NCBI GenBank assembly: GCA_018389105.1
Contig: JACATO010002186.1
Span: forward strand, 1,316,501-1,380,500
DNA: 64,000 nt
From: Nautilus pompilius
Lineage: Eukaryota; Mollusca; Cephalopoda; Nautilida; Nautilidae
Direction of reading: 5' to 3'
Every line of letters starts with the position of its first letter. Position 1 is the stretch's first letter. Both the position numbers and the translations under genes were made by a program. This document shows, one piece after another, positions 1-10,250 of this stretch. Under the pieces are notes generated by a model. The model saw nothing but the letters and a program-made list of their open reading frames with translations. It ran no database searches and was not told the DNA's origin.

Positions 1-83
1 AGAAATAAGAAAATCTAGCTTGATTTAAAAGAATAAGTTTTCCAAAATGCAGTGCATGGTAGCATCTGCATCACCTATCACAG

Positions 84-500
84 CTAACTACTAAATGCAT
101 ACTGTAAACAATGTCTAATTGTTCTTGTAGACATCCGCCCATGTTCTGACACATTTTTAGCCAGTTGTCCAGGTTTAGTTTCCACACTCCTCTTCACAGC
201 ACAAAAGTTTGTTCTGGTGGCATTAAGCAACCAGGAAGCACATAAACAATTGTTTTTTTGGCTTCTCTTGAACTGGACAGTCATCCTGTTAACTGTCCAC
301 AGCAAAATGTCCAGTACCTTAGAGATCTCCCACTGACTTATACCAACATCCAATTACCAAACTATGCACTTTCCAATGAACCTGCTAATAGCATATCTCT
401 GGGAGACTTTGTCTGGCCTGAACCTGTTCTTACAGCTTGCAATCTGTTTATAATGTGATTGAAATGACCACCTATTTAAATCTAAGGAAAGTGTATAATA
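84..500 (-). pseudogene. Tc1-type transposase, N-terminal DNA-binding fragment
   Basis: Decayed remnant of a Tc1/mariner-superfamily transposase, the enzyme that cuts and pastes a DNA transposon. The minus-strand reading from about 353 down to 84 contains a helix-turn-helix-like stretch beginning GISQWEISKVL, followed by KRSVETKPGQLAKNVSEH and STRTIRHCL. These match the second half of the Tc1 paired-like DNA-binding region, where families read K..P..T..ELA..VSE....S..T+RR.L. The reading just upstream (about 480-354) continues the similarity but is separated by a stop. No catalytic domain follows within the window. The catalytic fragment at 781-1400 is also minus strand but lies upstream of this piece in that orientation, so the two belong to different copies. 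Assignment is by remembered family pattern; the superfamily is fairly sure, the subfamily unknown. Confidence 0.5.
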
Positions 501-780
501 TATGTCAAGAACAAATTGGACAGATAGGTAGTACAGCAATTTGCAAAAGATAATCTGCTATAAAAAGAAAGGAGTCCATCACACATACTGAACACTTTTA
601 AAATCAAGACTAAATAAGGAATATAACCAAAAAAAATTATCACAAAACAACAGTAGAAAATGCCTTATTGTAAATAATTATGGAAACACACTAAACATAT
701 ATACAAATGAGTAATTACAAATGGCACACACATGTAATACAAACAATTTATAAAATACACAAATAAAAAATAAGTATATT
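501..780. other. AT-rich spacer between two Tc1 fragments
   Basis: No coding pattern, terminal repeat or RNA signal seen. The sequence is A-rich with short homopolymers. Confidence 0.6.
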
Positions 781-1400
781 TTACAGTGCATTAGTTTTGG
801 CCAGTGAGCTTGTTGTTTCATATAGAACATGACACTTTGTATTCATGCTGCCATATAGGTTACCAATGTATGATGGTAGAAAGTTGTTCAAAATATCTGG
901 TAGCACTTTCCACAATTTATCCAAGGTATTTGGTTGCCACTTGACTTTCTCAGTAACCATATAACCACACATAGCCTCAATGATGTTCATATCAAGGAAA
1001 ATGCACAGGCCAAAGCATCATTGAGTGTGTTCCATCAGCCACTTTGTTTCAGACAGATTTTCAGCATATTATGCTTGGAGTGTTTGTCATGTTGGAAGAT
1101 GAATTCCCACCCAATAAGATATTTTCCTGAAGGAGTGGCATGATACATGAGAACATGCCTGTACCTGTTGGCAGTCAGCATACCCTCAGTTTTATGCAAA
1201 TCTCCAATACCCTTGGCTTGTATGCAGCTCCACACTTGTACTGATCTGCCACTATACTTCACTGTAGCTGCTATAAACACTCTCTGGTCTATCTTCAAAC
1301 AGTCTGTCTGTCATTGATCATTGCTAAATGGCTTCAACATGAACTCATCTGTAAAGAGCACCTCTACCAGATTTGGTCATCCCACTGTTTCATTTTTTCT
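781..1400 (-). pseudogene. Tc1-type transposase, catalytic-domain fragment
   Basis: Minus-strand remnant of the DDE catalytic domain of a Tc1-like transposase. Reading down from about 1385, an LFTDEF motif matches the first catalytic Asp (usual LWTDES). It is followed by VQVWSCIQAKGIGDLHK, the family's VWGCIS.KGVGDLH. Then comes FIFQHDKHSKH, the second catalytic Asp (usual FIFQQDNDPKH). After a frame change comes MNIIEAMCGYM, matching the LNIIEA.WD.L stretch that holds the final acidic residue. The C-terminal tail ends near 781. At least one stop and one frame change separate these blocks, so no active protein is expected. The N-terminal DNA-binding region should lie above 1400 but is not recognisable there. 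Confidence 0.75.
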
Positions 1401-2332
1401 GCCTATTTCAGACTTGACATTTAGTTTCTTCACCTAACAAATATTTTCAGGCAGCTACAGATCAATCAAAACTAGTTTAAGCTAATGTATATAAGGAAAC
1501 ATTAGCACCCATACTTTCAATTAGGTCATTTTCAAGCTCTCTAAGGGCTCATCATCTTTCATGTAGAAAATATACCTGAGGTATTTAAAATCACTTTTGA
1601 AGTTTTAACTTTCTTCCTCAGATGCAGTTACTGTCAGCAGCACCAGTTTTGCACATCCTCCTCACAGTCTTGCATAAGCTCCAGCTGAAACATAAGGTTG
1701 AGCTGCAATCTACTGCATGGAATAGCTTTCACTAGCTAAAAATTTCATTTTTATCTGCTTGTCCTGTAAGATTTCCTTCCTAGAAGCTATAGTATTCACT
1801 ATATATTTACCACACTATAATGATATTACTGCCTATATTTTATTGCCCTTCTGCAAGTATGTGTGTCACTTACTAACTGCTTGCATGACAATCAACCAAA
1901 ATGTACTATATCAACACATGACTATACTATGGAGCTTTTCAATTTTTACACATGAGATGCAATTCTATGTGTTATTTACATTTTATACCCAGTTTTTCTT
2001 TGTTTCCATAATTATTTCAAATATTATATGTAGTAAGACAATGAACTTATTTAAAAAATGGTAAATCAAAATTGATATTTCCTAAGTGTATGATAACAAC
2101 GAAACCAGAAGGCTATGTGTATCTTAGTCCTATAGAATTAAAAAGATCCCCAAAGGGTCATCCATATATCTCATGATCAGGGTGGCAGCTTAAAAGATCA
2201 AGCATGTTCCCACACATTCCATAGTAGTTGGTCTATACAAAATTTTCAACCTGCTTTGACTAGCAAAAACTTTATCAAGCACATGTCTCTATCAGCATTC
2301 GTATCAGTGATTTTACTGTTCTTCTTCTAAAC
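1401..2332. other. AT-rich sequence, no gene recognised
   Basis: A 101-codon open stretch on the plus strand (1759-2064) translates to a hydrophobic, Ile/Phe/Tyr-rich product typical of chance ORFs in AT-rich DNA. 1401-1740 may hold more of the decayed Tc1 element, but I see no motif. Confidence 0.5.
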
Positions 2333-2400
2333 CAGGGATAAGCAAACTTTTCAACCTGCAGGTCATATGACCCATTATGTAACTACATGGTGGTAAACAT
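2333..2400 (+). repeat. hAT-like terminal sequence (solo end)
   Basis: The stretch starting CAGGGATAAGCAAACTTTTC, followed by a palindromic CAGGTCATATGACC, resembles the terminal inverted repeat of hAT elements (CAGNGGTNNNCAAACTTTT). No matching opposite end or 8-bp duplication was found nearby, so this is a truncated end or a coincidence. Confidence 0.35.
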
Positions 2401-4205
2401 GTCAAACATGCAGGTGATAAGGCCATTAGGTTTAATAGTATTAAGATTTTCAGACATATTTTTGTTAATGATCACATTATCCTCATGATGGTCATGAACC
2501 TGATCTCACAGTATAAATGGTAAGTTAAAAAATGGCTATTTTTAATCACAAGATATACTGATGACCTGACCCCCAATGATTAAAGTTGATGTAATAAGGA
2601 TGAGAATATTTTACTGAAAAAAAAATAGCCAGGAATTGCAATCAGAAGCCAAATTTGCTTAAAAAAAAATTTTAATCATCTGATTAAGAAAAATGTACAT
2701 ATTAAAATATCAGCAATAGGCATAGTAATAAACACAAAAACTATTAGTTGTCAAACATAATCATTCAATGACAAAGGAAATCTTTACATAAGACTTAATA
2801 AATTTAGTGAGATACCAAGATGAGGATTTCTAATGTAATCCATTTAACTAACCAAAAGAAAACATTTTTTTTTTAAGTATCTAAATAGCAAAGAATGACA
2901 TAATTTTATATCAAAATGTATTTAAGCAACACCACAATGTAAATTAGGAGTATCAATCATAACAATGGACTAAACTAGTGAAATAAAGTAAAAATATTTT
3001 ATTAATTTAAAAATTATCATCATTACGATGGTATGAAAAAGGATATATAAACACAGATTTAAATGACTGATTGGTAGTTGCTCAAATGGCCATAACATTT
3101 TTAAAAGATAACTCTGAAATATGTAACTAGAAAAATTTGATCTTACTTGATTGATATGGGGGAGAAGGGCAATACCTATAAATAAACCTCTGTACTAAAA
3201 AGAATTGTTTGCATTTGTGGTGCATGTGTTTATTACAGTAAAGCAATAAACAGGTGCAATGAGTGGGCTAACTTTGTGGGGCTACACTGACTAGGCTAGA
3301 AAATTGTTACCATTCAGCTGAATCAAAGTAAATCAAAATCTTTTAAAAAATAATTCTTTTAATGCATTTATCAATTCCTTTAGCGTGCACCGCCCAAAAC
3401 TGAAATATTTATTTATCATATTAAGAACAAGAGACTTTTAAAGCAATTGGTGGTAACAGAGCTTTTCCAACTAATGCTAACTGGGGATAAATTCTTAAAC
3501 GTTAATACCAGTTTCTAAGAATGATGTGGTTCTCACTAGTTCAAATAAGTACTCAAACATGGTAAAAATGACAGTTTGATACAATTCTTCTGGGTTTTAC
3601 AAGACAGTTCTTAATAGTGTTGTTATAAATTATCAACAATGCAGTATATTAAAAATTGTTTTGGCAATTAAACATAAATCTAAGAAATGCTGCATAAATA
3701 GTGCATTTATACATCTGAAGTAAAACTATAAAAAATGAAAAATATAATTTAGTGGCTTAAATAATAATACTAAAAAGAGAATGTTAGAAATAAGTGTAGT
3801 AATACATAATATATTTTATAGAATGCCTAACAAAATGATGTTTAGAGTGTTTAGTGCACAAACATCATTCAAAGCCCCCCACCCAATTATATACATTTGT
3901 TTCTCAATTCTTTCATTTAATTAAGAATTTAAAATTACATAATTTGAAAATTCTTTTATTTATTCCAAACAAACAATATAACAAACATGAAGCAAATGAA
4001 AATGTAAACAAATAAAACCATCTACTATCCATAAAAAATGGTTGATTTAGAAAATATTTTCATAGTGTAAAACACTTTTCCACCACATCTCAGTATTTGT
4101 TTTCATGGCCCTTTCACCTTTTATAATATGGCATAAAATCACGTAAAGAACAGCCTGTTAAAGAACTTAGCTTTATTCTGAGCCAAAATTCTAAAAAGTA
4201 CCTCT
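2401..4205. other. AT-rich sequence, no gene recognised
   Basis: Long A/T runs and no convincing coding stretch on either strand. A short minus-strand stretch near 3145-3215 has splice-like borders but is too small to support. Confidence 0.5.
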
Positions 4206-4415
4206 CCAATCAACAATGCATTTTCACAAATGTATTATACATAAAGATACAACCAGGACATGAATTAACATTTAATCAACACAATATAACCATGCAAATT
4301 AAAATTCTAACCAATCAACAATGCATTTTCACAAATGTATTATACATAAAGATACAACCAGGACATGAATTAACATTTAATCAACACAATATAGCCAATC
4401 AAATTAAGGAGTCGG
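4206..4415. repeat. 105-bp direct tandem duplication
   Basis: Two head-to-tail copies, 4206-4310 and 4311-4415, both beginning CCAATCAACAATGCATTTTC. They are identical over about the first 90 bases and diverge at the 3' edge (ACCATGCAAATTAA against GCCAATCAAATTAA). The near identity implies a recent local duplication. No coding content is seen. Confidence 0.93.
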
Positions 4416-4656
4416 TTATTCATTTTATGACTAATACATCTTTAATTCAGTAATGCTTGAGATAAACATGTGACTCTCAAATCTTGTGATAAAACCTTAG
4501 ATAGCATAACTTCTTTGTTTTTGATAGATGACAATGCACCCTTTATCTACCAGTTGATCAAAATATCTTTCATATGAAATAGCATGCGAGCCAATCTGTT
4601 TTTGTACTTTTTACTATCAACCCCCCATCATTTAAGTTTTATAGAACATAATATGG

Positions 4657-5039
4657 CAATGGTTCCCCAACTTGAGTGTGTAACAAGGGGTATAGTAACA
4701 AGCCTGCCAGTATCATGATTATTTTCATGCAAAATTTAATCTTTCAACCACTGTTGACATATGTGCACTATTTTTCATGGTATATCTGCACCAGTATATT
4801 GCCTGTATAACACCAACCTCCCACAGCCTCATACTGACAGCTCAAGATGCGGTTATTCATTCTATGGCCTAGATGTAGGAATTGCATTACCAATTTGTTT
4901 TCAAAATATTCCAAAGGAGCATTCCCCTGTACACCCCTGTCAGAGTATGAGCCTGTAACTTACACTGGTAAAAGCTGACGTCATAAGAATTTGTCACTAA
5001 ATTAATAGTGTTACAATGAGAAAAATTTTGGGAACCAGA
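4657..5039. mobile_element. Small hAT-like MITE (about 380 bp)
   Basis: Non-coding element bounded by inverted ends. The left edge reads ATGGTTCCCCAACTT; the right edge, read on the other strand, gives CTGGTTCCCAAAATTTT. These resemble hAT termini of the CAGTGGTTCCCAAACTTTT type. Possible flanking duplication ATATG(G/C) is imperfect. The interior has no transposase and would need an autonomous hAT in trans. The 65-codon ORF inside is probably chance. Confidence 0.55.
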
Positions 5040-8000
5040 TATGCTTCAGAATGTAATTTTACTCTGTCAAGTACAATCAACAACCTTACAAGAGCTTCTG
5101 ACTACTCTTGTACAGATAAAGTAATCTTCTATTATATAACACACCAGGTATTATATCTAAAGCATTTAACAGACTAGTGATAGGAAGCAGTCAGTGTGAA
5201 CCACACGAAATACCAGTTTTTCAAAAAAAAAAAAAATGGCCAGAAATGGAAATTTCCATTTCATTTTTTAAAATGATATTGAAGATATAGAAAGGAAAAA
5301 ATAAATAATGTTAAGAATTATTTTACATTTATGATAAAGAAGCATTTTGCATGTAGTATAAAAGTTTATTATTAAACTTAAATATACTTTTTTGTCTATG
5401 GTTACAATTTGCTTGTTTAATTTTTAAAAAGAAATAAAAACAGACCATTATCAAATAAATTTCTCTAAAGAATCCTAAGAAATATCTACATAAACAGTGC
5501 ACCACATATTCTGAAATAAAAAGCAAAACACAACACAACACACTAGAATGCATTTCAGAATCAATGCAAAGACATTTACACAGAAACTACCGATGTTGCT
5601 TTGGTCTTCATAAATTTGTTGTCCATAAAATTAGTTTTAACACCAGATATTCTGCTGCCATTCTATCCAGATGGTTACAGCACTGCAATTAGCAAAAATG
5701 TAGTATTTTTTGTGAGCTTATTCATTACATCCATCTTGGTTACAGATTGCAAACTCATTTGTCAAACTTCCATCTGCTACAATTATCACTACTGGCTAGA
5801 GTCCACATACGGTAAGCACTAAACTTTTTCTTTTTTTTTTTTTTTTTTTTTTGAGTCAGTGTTCTCTCTGGCTAAGAGAATAGTTTATTGCCTCTAAAGT
5901 ACTAAAATTCACATGGAACTAATTTATGTCACAGTGTATTGTGCAAAGATTTCACTTGAATGCCTCCAAGCTTCTATATCATCCTCCATGTTTCTTTTGC
6001 CCACCAAACTTTGCCATGGTCAGGCAGAAAGGTTAATTTTTGTGCAGTCTATGACACTAAGAACTTTTCTGATTAGCCAATAAAAAGAAAGTGGGAAGCC
6101 CATTTCTAGTAGACTGAACTATAGCACGTGTGCTTAATGTTGCTCATATTAGATGTAATTTGTTACAGGAGCCGGAGTAGAAAAATTGCACTTCATTCTG
6201 TCTGAAGAACAAAAAAAAAAAAAATACAAAACAGATAGTTGCTTTTCAGTAAAAATTAAATTTATTATTATTTTACAAAACGGGTTAAAAATAAAAAAAA
6301 AAACTAAGACAAAGATAATGTTTAATCAATAATACTTTAAATACTTTTCTGATACCTATCAGATAACTTTAATATTGATAGCCTTTTAAATGAAAATAAA
6401 TACCCAACAAATTATAACTAAACATTCTGAAACTACTACATTTATGGAGCTAAATAATACCAAAACAATATTAACCAATACTCCTATTATTTATCATTCT
6501 TCCACTTCTTATTGCAACAGCAGATCAACTGTATTTAGGCTGCCATATTGCAAAAAATATTGGTACAAAATAGTTGTCTTTTCAATCAAATTTTAAAAAA
6601 GAAAAATTATGAGAATGATCAAACTAGTTTGGCATTACCACTACTCACTTTGTCATAGTTCACATAATATGCAAATTCATTCTTTACTGTATTTCCTAAA
6701 GCTAAGTGATCTAGAGAGAACAAAAAACAAAAAGAAATAAATGCTGTAATGCATAGTTAAATTTTAATTATCATGGCATGGGTATTCTATTACCAACCAC
6801 AGAATTCTTCCACCCCTCCCTCTCAAAGACATGGGCTGCTGGTCTTTCTTGCTATCAAAGAAAATAGTTCCCCCCATTATCTTGAACTCCAGCAAGCAAG
6901 AAAATAAACAAACAAAAGGCTATCATGTGCTCTCCAGTGAGCAGTCTACACTGCCTGGCCAGGTCTGGCTGGGCGATGTTTATGTAGGACGGCCAAGAAT
7001 TCTCATAGCTTGTACAACCATGCTGACAGAACTTCCCTAAGGATAAATTCAAAGCATTTCAGGTTTGCTGTCAGCCAAAAGGAGGTGACTATTGGTTTGA
7101 AGATGATGGAGAGTATAATAGCCAGTTTTGCTGGCTAGCATACAACAGATGGCAAGCAAAAGTGGGCATTAGAGAAAGATGGCTTATCTGGGTGAGCAAA
7201 GGTTTTTAGATAAATTAACAAGAACTTGCAGACAGTGGAGGGGGAAAAGAGATCTAACTTCAAAAATGTCATTTGTATCACTCCTATCACAAATCAATCT
7301 TACACTTAATAGATTCTTCCACCAACTGCCAAAATAAAACAGCTCCTTATCACAACTAGTTCCTGGAACTGCAGGCAAGATGATAAATTTATGTAAACAA
7401 AGTAAAACAAAATAATCTTTGGCTCATTTTAATGAAGGGTTTAGCCTGTAGTTTACACCTCAAGTCTCACAAATATATATCCAGAATAGTACATTCAATT
7501 TACCCTCCCTTTTAGTAAACATTCCTAGTTAATTTGCATGTCATGGCAAAGACAGTTGTTTATATTTATGTTTACAAAGTTAATTTCCATTAATTAATCT
7601 AACCATCTTGGTGCTGATGCTATTGATAGAAAAATCTAGTGCATTTTCAGCCATTCATTTGTAATTTGTATGAAAATAAAAACAATTTAACATTTAAAAA
7701 ATAGCTCAATATTCAAAATATTATAATTATTTGAGAATTAGAAAAGATATCCAATACCACCAAGCAAATAGTTCTTTGCTGAGAAATTAGAAAGAAAATT
7801 AGAAAATCAATTTCTTTACTCACAATATCAACAATACATGAGTTGACATAATAATAATCAATTTTAATCTCACAACCTAGTAAGAAGTGAAGTTAACTGG
7901 TGGAATCTGTTTTTGTAACTATTTTAATTTTTTTTTTTTCAATCAGTAAATAAACAGAATTCCTCGATATTTCTATCAAAATACATATTCTTCATTTGTA

Positions 8001-8399
8001 GAATACACAATATGACACTGGCATCCATCCAAGGAAATAAAAATACTCAGAAAAAGATATATTTTTCCACATCACTAGCACTGTGTCCCATTTTTAAATT
8101 TTAAGTATTTAATACAACAAAAATTTACCAAAGTTAATTTGGTAATTAGGATACAGTCAAATCCTGATTTTCTGCAGATTATTTATCGATTGTTCAGGGG
8201 GAACAAAAATTATTTAAAGTACAACAATGAGGCAATCATATGTTGTTTTACATTTCATATTTACTAAATTAATATTGACTCTGCCTAGGATCATAAGAAT
8301 TTTGAGAATTCTAACATACAAAGTGCTTTTAAATTGTTAAAAATATAAAAGCACTATTTTCAACAAAGCTACATCATCAAGCTTGACAAGTGTTAAGCT
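5040..8399. other. AT-rich sequence with poly-T tract; no gene recognised
   Basis: Contains a T-rich tract at about 5830-5852. A plus-strand stretch ending at 5811 is followed by a donor-like GTAAGC and preceded by an acceptor-like TTACAG, but gives no recognisable protein. 6820-7380 is less AT-rich but matches nothing I know. No RNA gene or terminal repeat seen. Confidence 0.45.
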
Positions 8400-8855
8400 A
8401 GTCTATATCACTGTATCCATTCTTCCACATTTTGAGATCCACTTCACAATCATCATTCTTAGAAATATTTATAATATCCACATCAAGATCCTCCTAAAAT
8501 CCTTTAAGTCTGGCTCATTTTAACCAATGCCACAAGTTGTTGAAGGTTGTTGGATGTGCAACGACACAGATTGTAGCAGCAAAGGTAATCTGCTTACAGA
8601 AATCATCTATTGCATCTTCCTATGTAATGGAGCAGAGAGATATGTCCTTCCTGTATATTTAGATGAGAGACTAAATCATTAGAAAGATTGTATAACTCAA
8701 AGATATCACTGTGAGCCCCTAACTGTATTAACTTCTTGAGCAGCTATGATGGTACCTTGGTGAAGAAAAGTATATTTTGTAATCTGCAGAACTATTCTTC
8801 CTAAACAAATCAGGTAAAATATTGTGGTTCACCTAAACAATCAAATAATGGTCAT
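8400..8855 (-). pseudogene. Tigger/pogo transposase, C-terminal remnant
   Basis: Minus-strand sequence that looks like the C-terminal third of a Tigger/pogo transposase (Tc1/mariner superfamily, CENP-B relatives). Weak matches run in the expected order. A stretch near 8760-8720 recalls the block around the usual PPNTT..IQP.DQGVI. About 8600-8540 reads ..PTTFNNLWHWLK, like the family's TTL.NAWKKLWP. An acidic tail follows towards 8420. Reading frames change several times. The piece ends exactly where the piggyBac copy begins, and Tigger-like catalytic sequence resumes on its other side, so the two flanks are probably one element split by that insertion. This half is the weaker evidence. Confidence 0.4.
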
Positions 8856-9614
8856 TTAATGATCACTTCTGTCCGTACAGGATGCTGCTGGTCAACATTA
8901 TCCATTCTTCCAGCTATTCTTATCATGTTGTCTTCCCACAAAAGTGATTTTACTAATCAAGTTACTTTTGTGAATGACTTGAATTACTTAGTGCATTATC
9001 TACCTGCATTATCATCTACGTAATAGAATCTGACACGACTTTTTTTCATTCTGGTGATATGGAGATGGCAAGTGTTAATACTTCAGATCTCTCTCTCATT
9101 ATTTAGCAGAGACAATGGATGTGAAGAATGAGAGCAAGATCATCAAGTGGAGTTTGAATCCCACAGCTGATCAACAAGCTGGTGTGTTTACACAGTTTAC
9201 CAACCCAAAGATTGATGTCAGTGGTGATGCCAGCCCAGTGAAATTTTTCTCTGAGCTGATACAGGAGGATTTCTTCTACCACATGGCTGAGGAACCAAAC
9301 AACTATGCAGCACAGATCAGGCAGGAAAAGCTGAAGACAAAACCAGGAGATAAAAGCTTTTCTGGTGGGTCCTCATTCCATGCCTTCCATTTAAGAGTTT
9401 TGGGAGTGAAAATGACAGACTGAGAGTCAAAAGTAATGACAGTGAAGAGATTCAAAAAAATGAGTATTGGCACCTTTGTGACAACAGTTGAGTAATGAAT
9501 TTTGTGCTATTTTAGTCATTCCATGACTCTTTAATGTTTTTTTTAAATAATTTTAAACAGGTAAGTACATTTTGTGCAGCCATCTTAGAAATTGTCTGAG
9601 CAGGAAAAGGTTAA
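8856..9614 (+). mobile_element. piggyBac copy A, internally deleted
   Basis: Short non-autonomous piggyBac derivative bounded by TTAA at 8856-8859 and 9611-9614, the target site this superfamily duplicates. The right end read inward is TTAACCTTTTCCTGC, close to the usual TTAACC.TTT..CTG. The left end is less canonical. Inside is an N-terminal transposase fragment followed almost at once by the 3' end, so the catalytic core is gone. The 3' end aligns with that of piggyBac copy B (20315-20410), sharing CATTCCATGA, GCAGCCA and AATTGTCT in order, and the 5' ends also align. Both flanks hold Tigger-like sequence, so this copy appears to have landed in an older Tigger element. Confidence 0.75.
9115..9423 (+). 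pseudogene. piggyBac transposase N-terminal fragment
   Basis: A 102-codon open frame (ATG at 9115, stop at 9421-9423) matching the acidic N-terminus and start of the DDE_Tnp_1_7 region of piggyBac transposases. The PVKFFSELI...FFYHMAEEPNNYAAQ segment corresponds to the family's P.DFF.LF..DEL...I...TN.YA.Q signature. The family protein runs to about 500-600 residues with three catalytic Asp and a C-terminal zinc-binding region. None of those are present here, because the frame stops and the DNA passes directly into the element's 3' end. The related fragment at 19419 shares F.QP..PKI and HMAE..N.YA. The product cannot be an active transposase; a retained DNA-binding role is speculation. Confidence 0.7.
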
Positions 9615-10250
9615 GCTTTCACAATGACAGAACTTAAATTTCTATCTTCTGTATTCCCACTTGTGAGGAAAGCAATATACTTGCTCACTGGCCTTCACAT
9701 GTAGTATACTAAAGCTTCCAGCTCTTTGATTGATAAGTTTAGTTGGCAGATTTACTAAAATATGCCTATCTCATTAGCATTATAGATCTACTCAAGCTGC
9801 AGGTATAATTTCACCAATGCATTGAACTTGCCAACATTATTCTGCATCTGAGTCAACTAATGCCCACTCCCTTGTAGTGGCACCCATCTTAAGTCTATGG
9901 CAATAATAAAAGCATTGCCTTCATCCTTCTGATGCATTGAAGTTGCCAAGTAAATGCATCTCCCATTGGAAAATCTTCTCATTCACATAATACTTCAAAT
10001 TTTTTGTGATATAGCTAGTTTCTCAATCATAAACCAGTGGGAATATCCATTCCATCACACTGGTGTAACTTATCTTTGTCCTATACACATTGTACAGTTT
10101 ATCCACCAACACTGCATATTCCCAGGCCAAGAAAGCTATAGAGTAGCCTGCTTCTTTCTTCCTAAAGAGTTCAGTCTTCTTTAAAATTGTCAAAATCTTT
10201 TATTGGCCATGTAAGTGAAAAATAAATTCATCTGTGAAGTTTTGCACCAA
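9615..10250 (-). pseudogene. Tigger/pogo transposase, catalytic-region remnant
   Basis: Minus-strand relic of the rve/DDE part of a Tigger-type transposase. Reading from about 9830 to 9620, the order FNALVKLYLQLE, then IYNANEIGIF, then a stretch ending ..ITLLT-like and LSSVIV resembles the family's ..PEQIYNADETGLFW...K.R+T.L..ANA.G..KL.PLVI. The NADE/NANE position is the first catalytic site of pogo-type enzymes. Sequence from about 10250 to 9850 should be the N-terminal part but is only weakly similar. Several stops and frame changes are present. It joins conceptually to the piece at 8400-8855 across piggyBac copy A. Confidence 0.55.

Noticed and set aside
1759-2064. 101-codon plus-strand ORF
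   Set aside because: Composition is dominated by Ile, Phe, Tyr and Leu with no domain pattern, as expected from chance frames in AT-rich DNA.
3150-3215. 48-bp minus-strand exon-like stretch
   Set aside because: Acceptor and donor are possible, but the interval is short, with no conserved protein pattern and no neighbour to join.
5745-5811. Plus-strand exon ending at GTAAGC
   Set aside because: Two frames are open, but the product is unrecognised and the acceptor is weak; an alternative minus-strand exon over the neighbouring 5585-5680 also fails, with stops in every frame.
9545-9570. Splice-donor-like GTAAGT after AAACAG
   Set aside because: Lies in the non-coding 3' end of piggyBac copy A, and acceptor and donor abut with no exon between.
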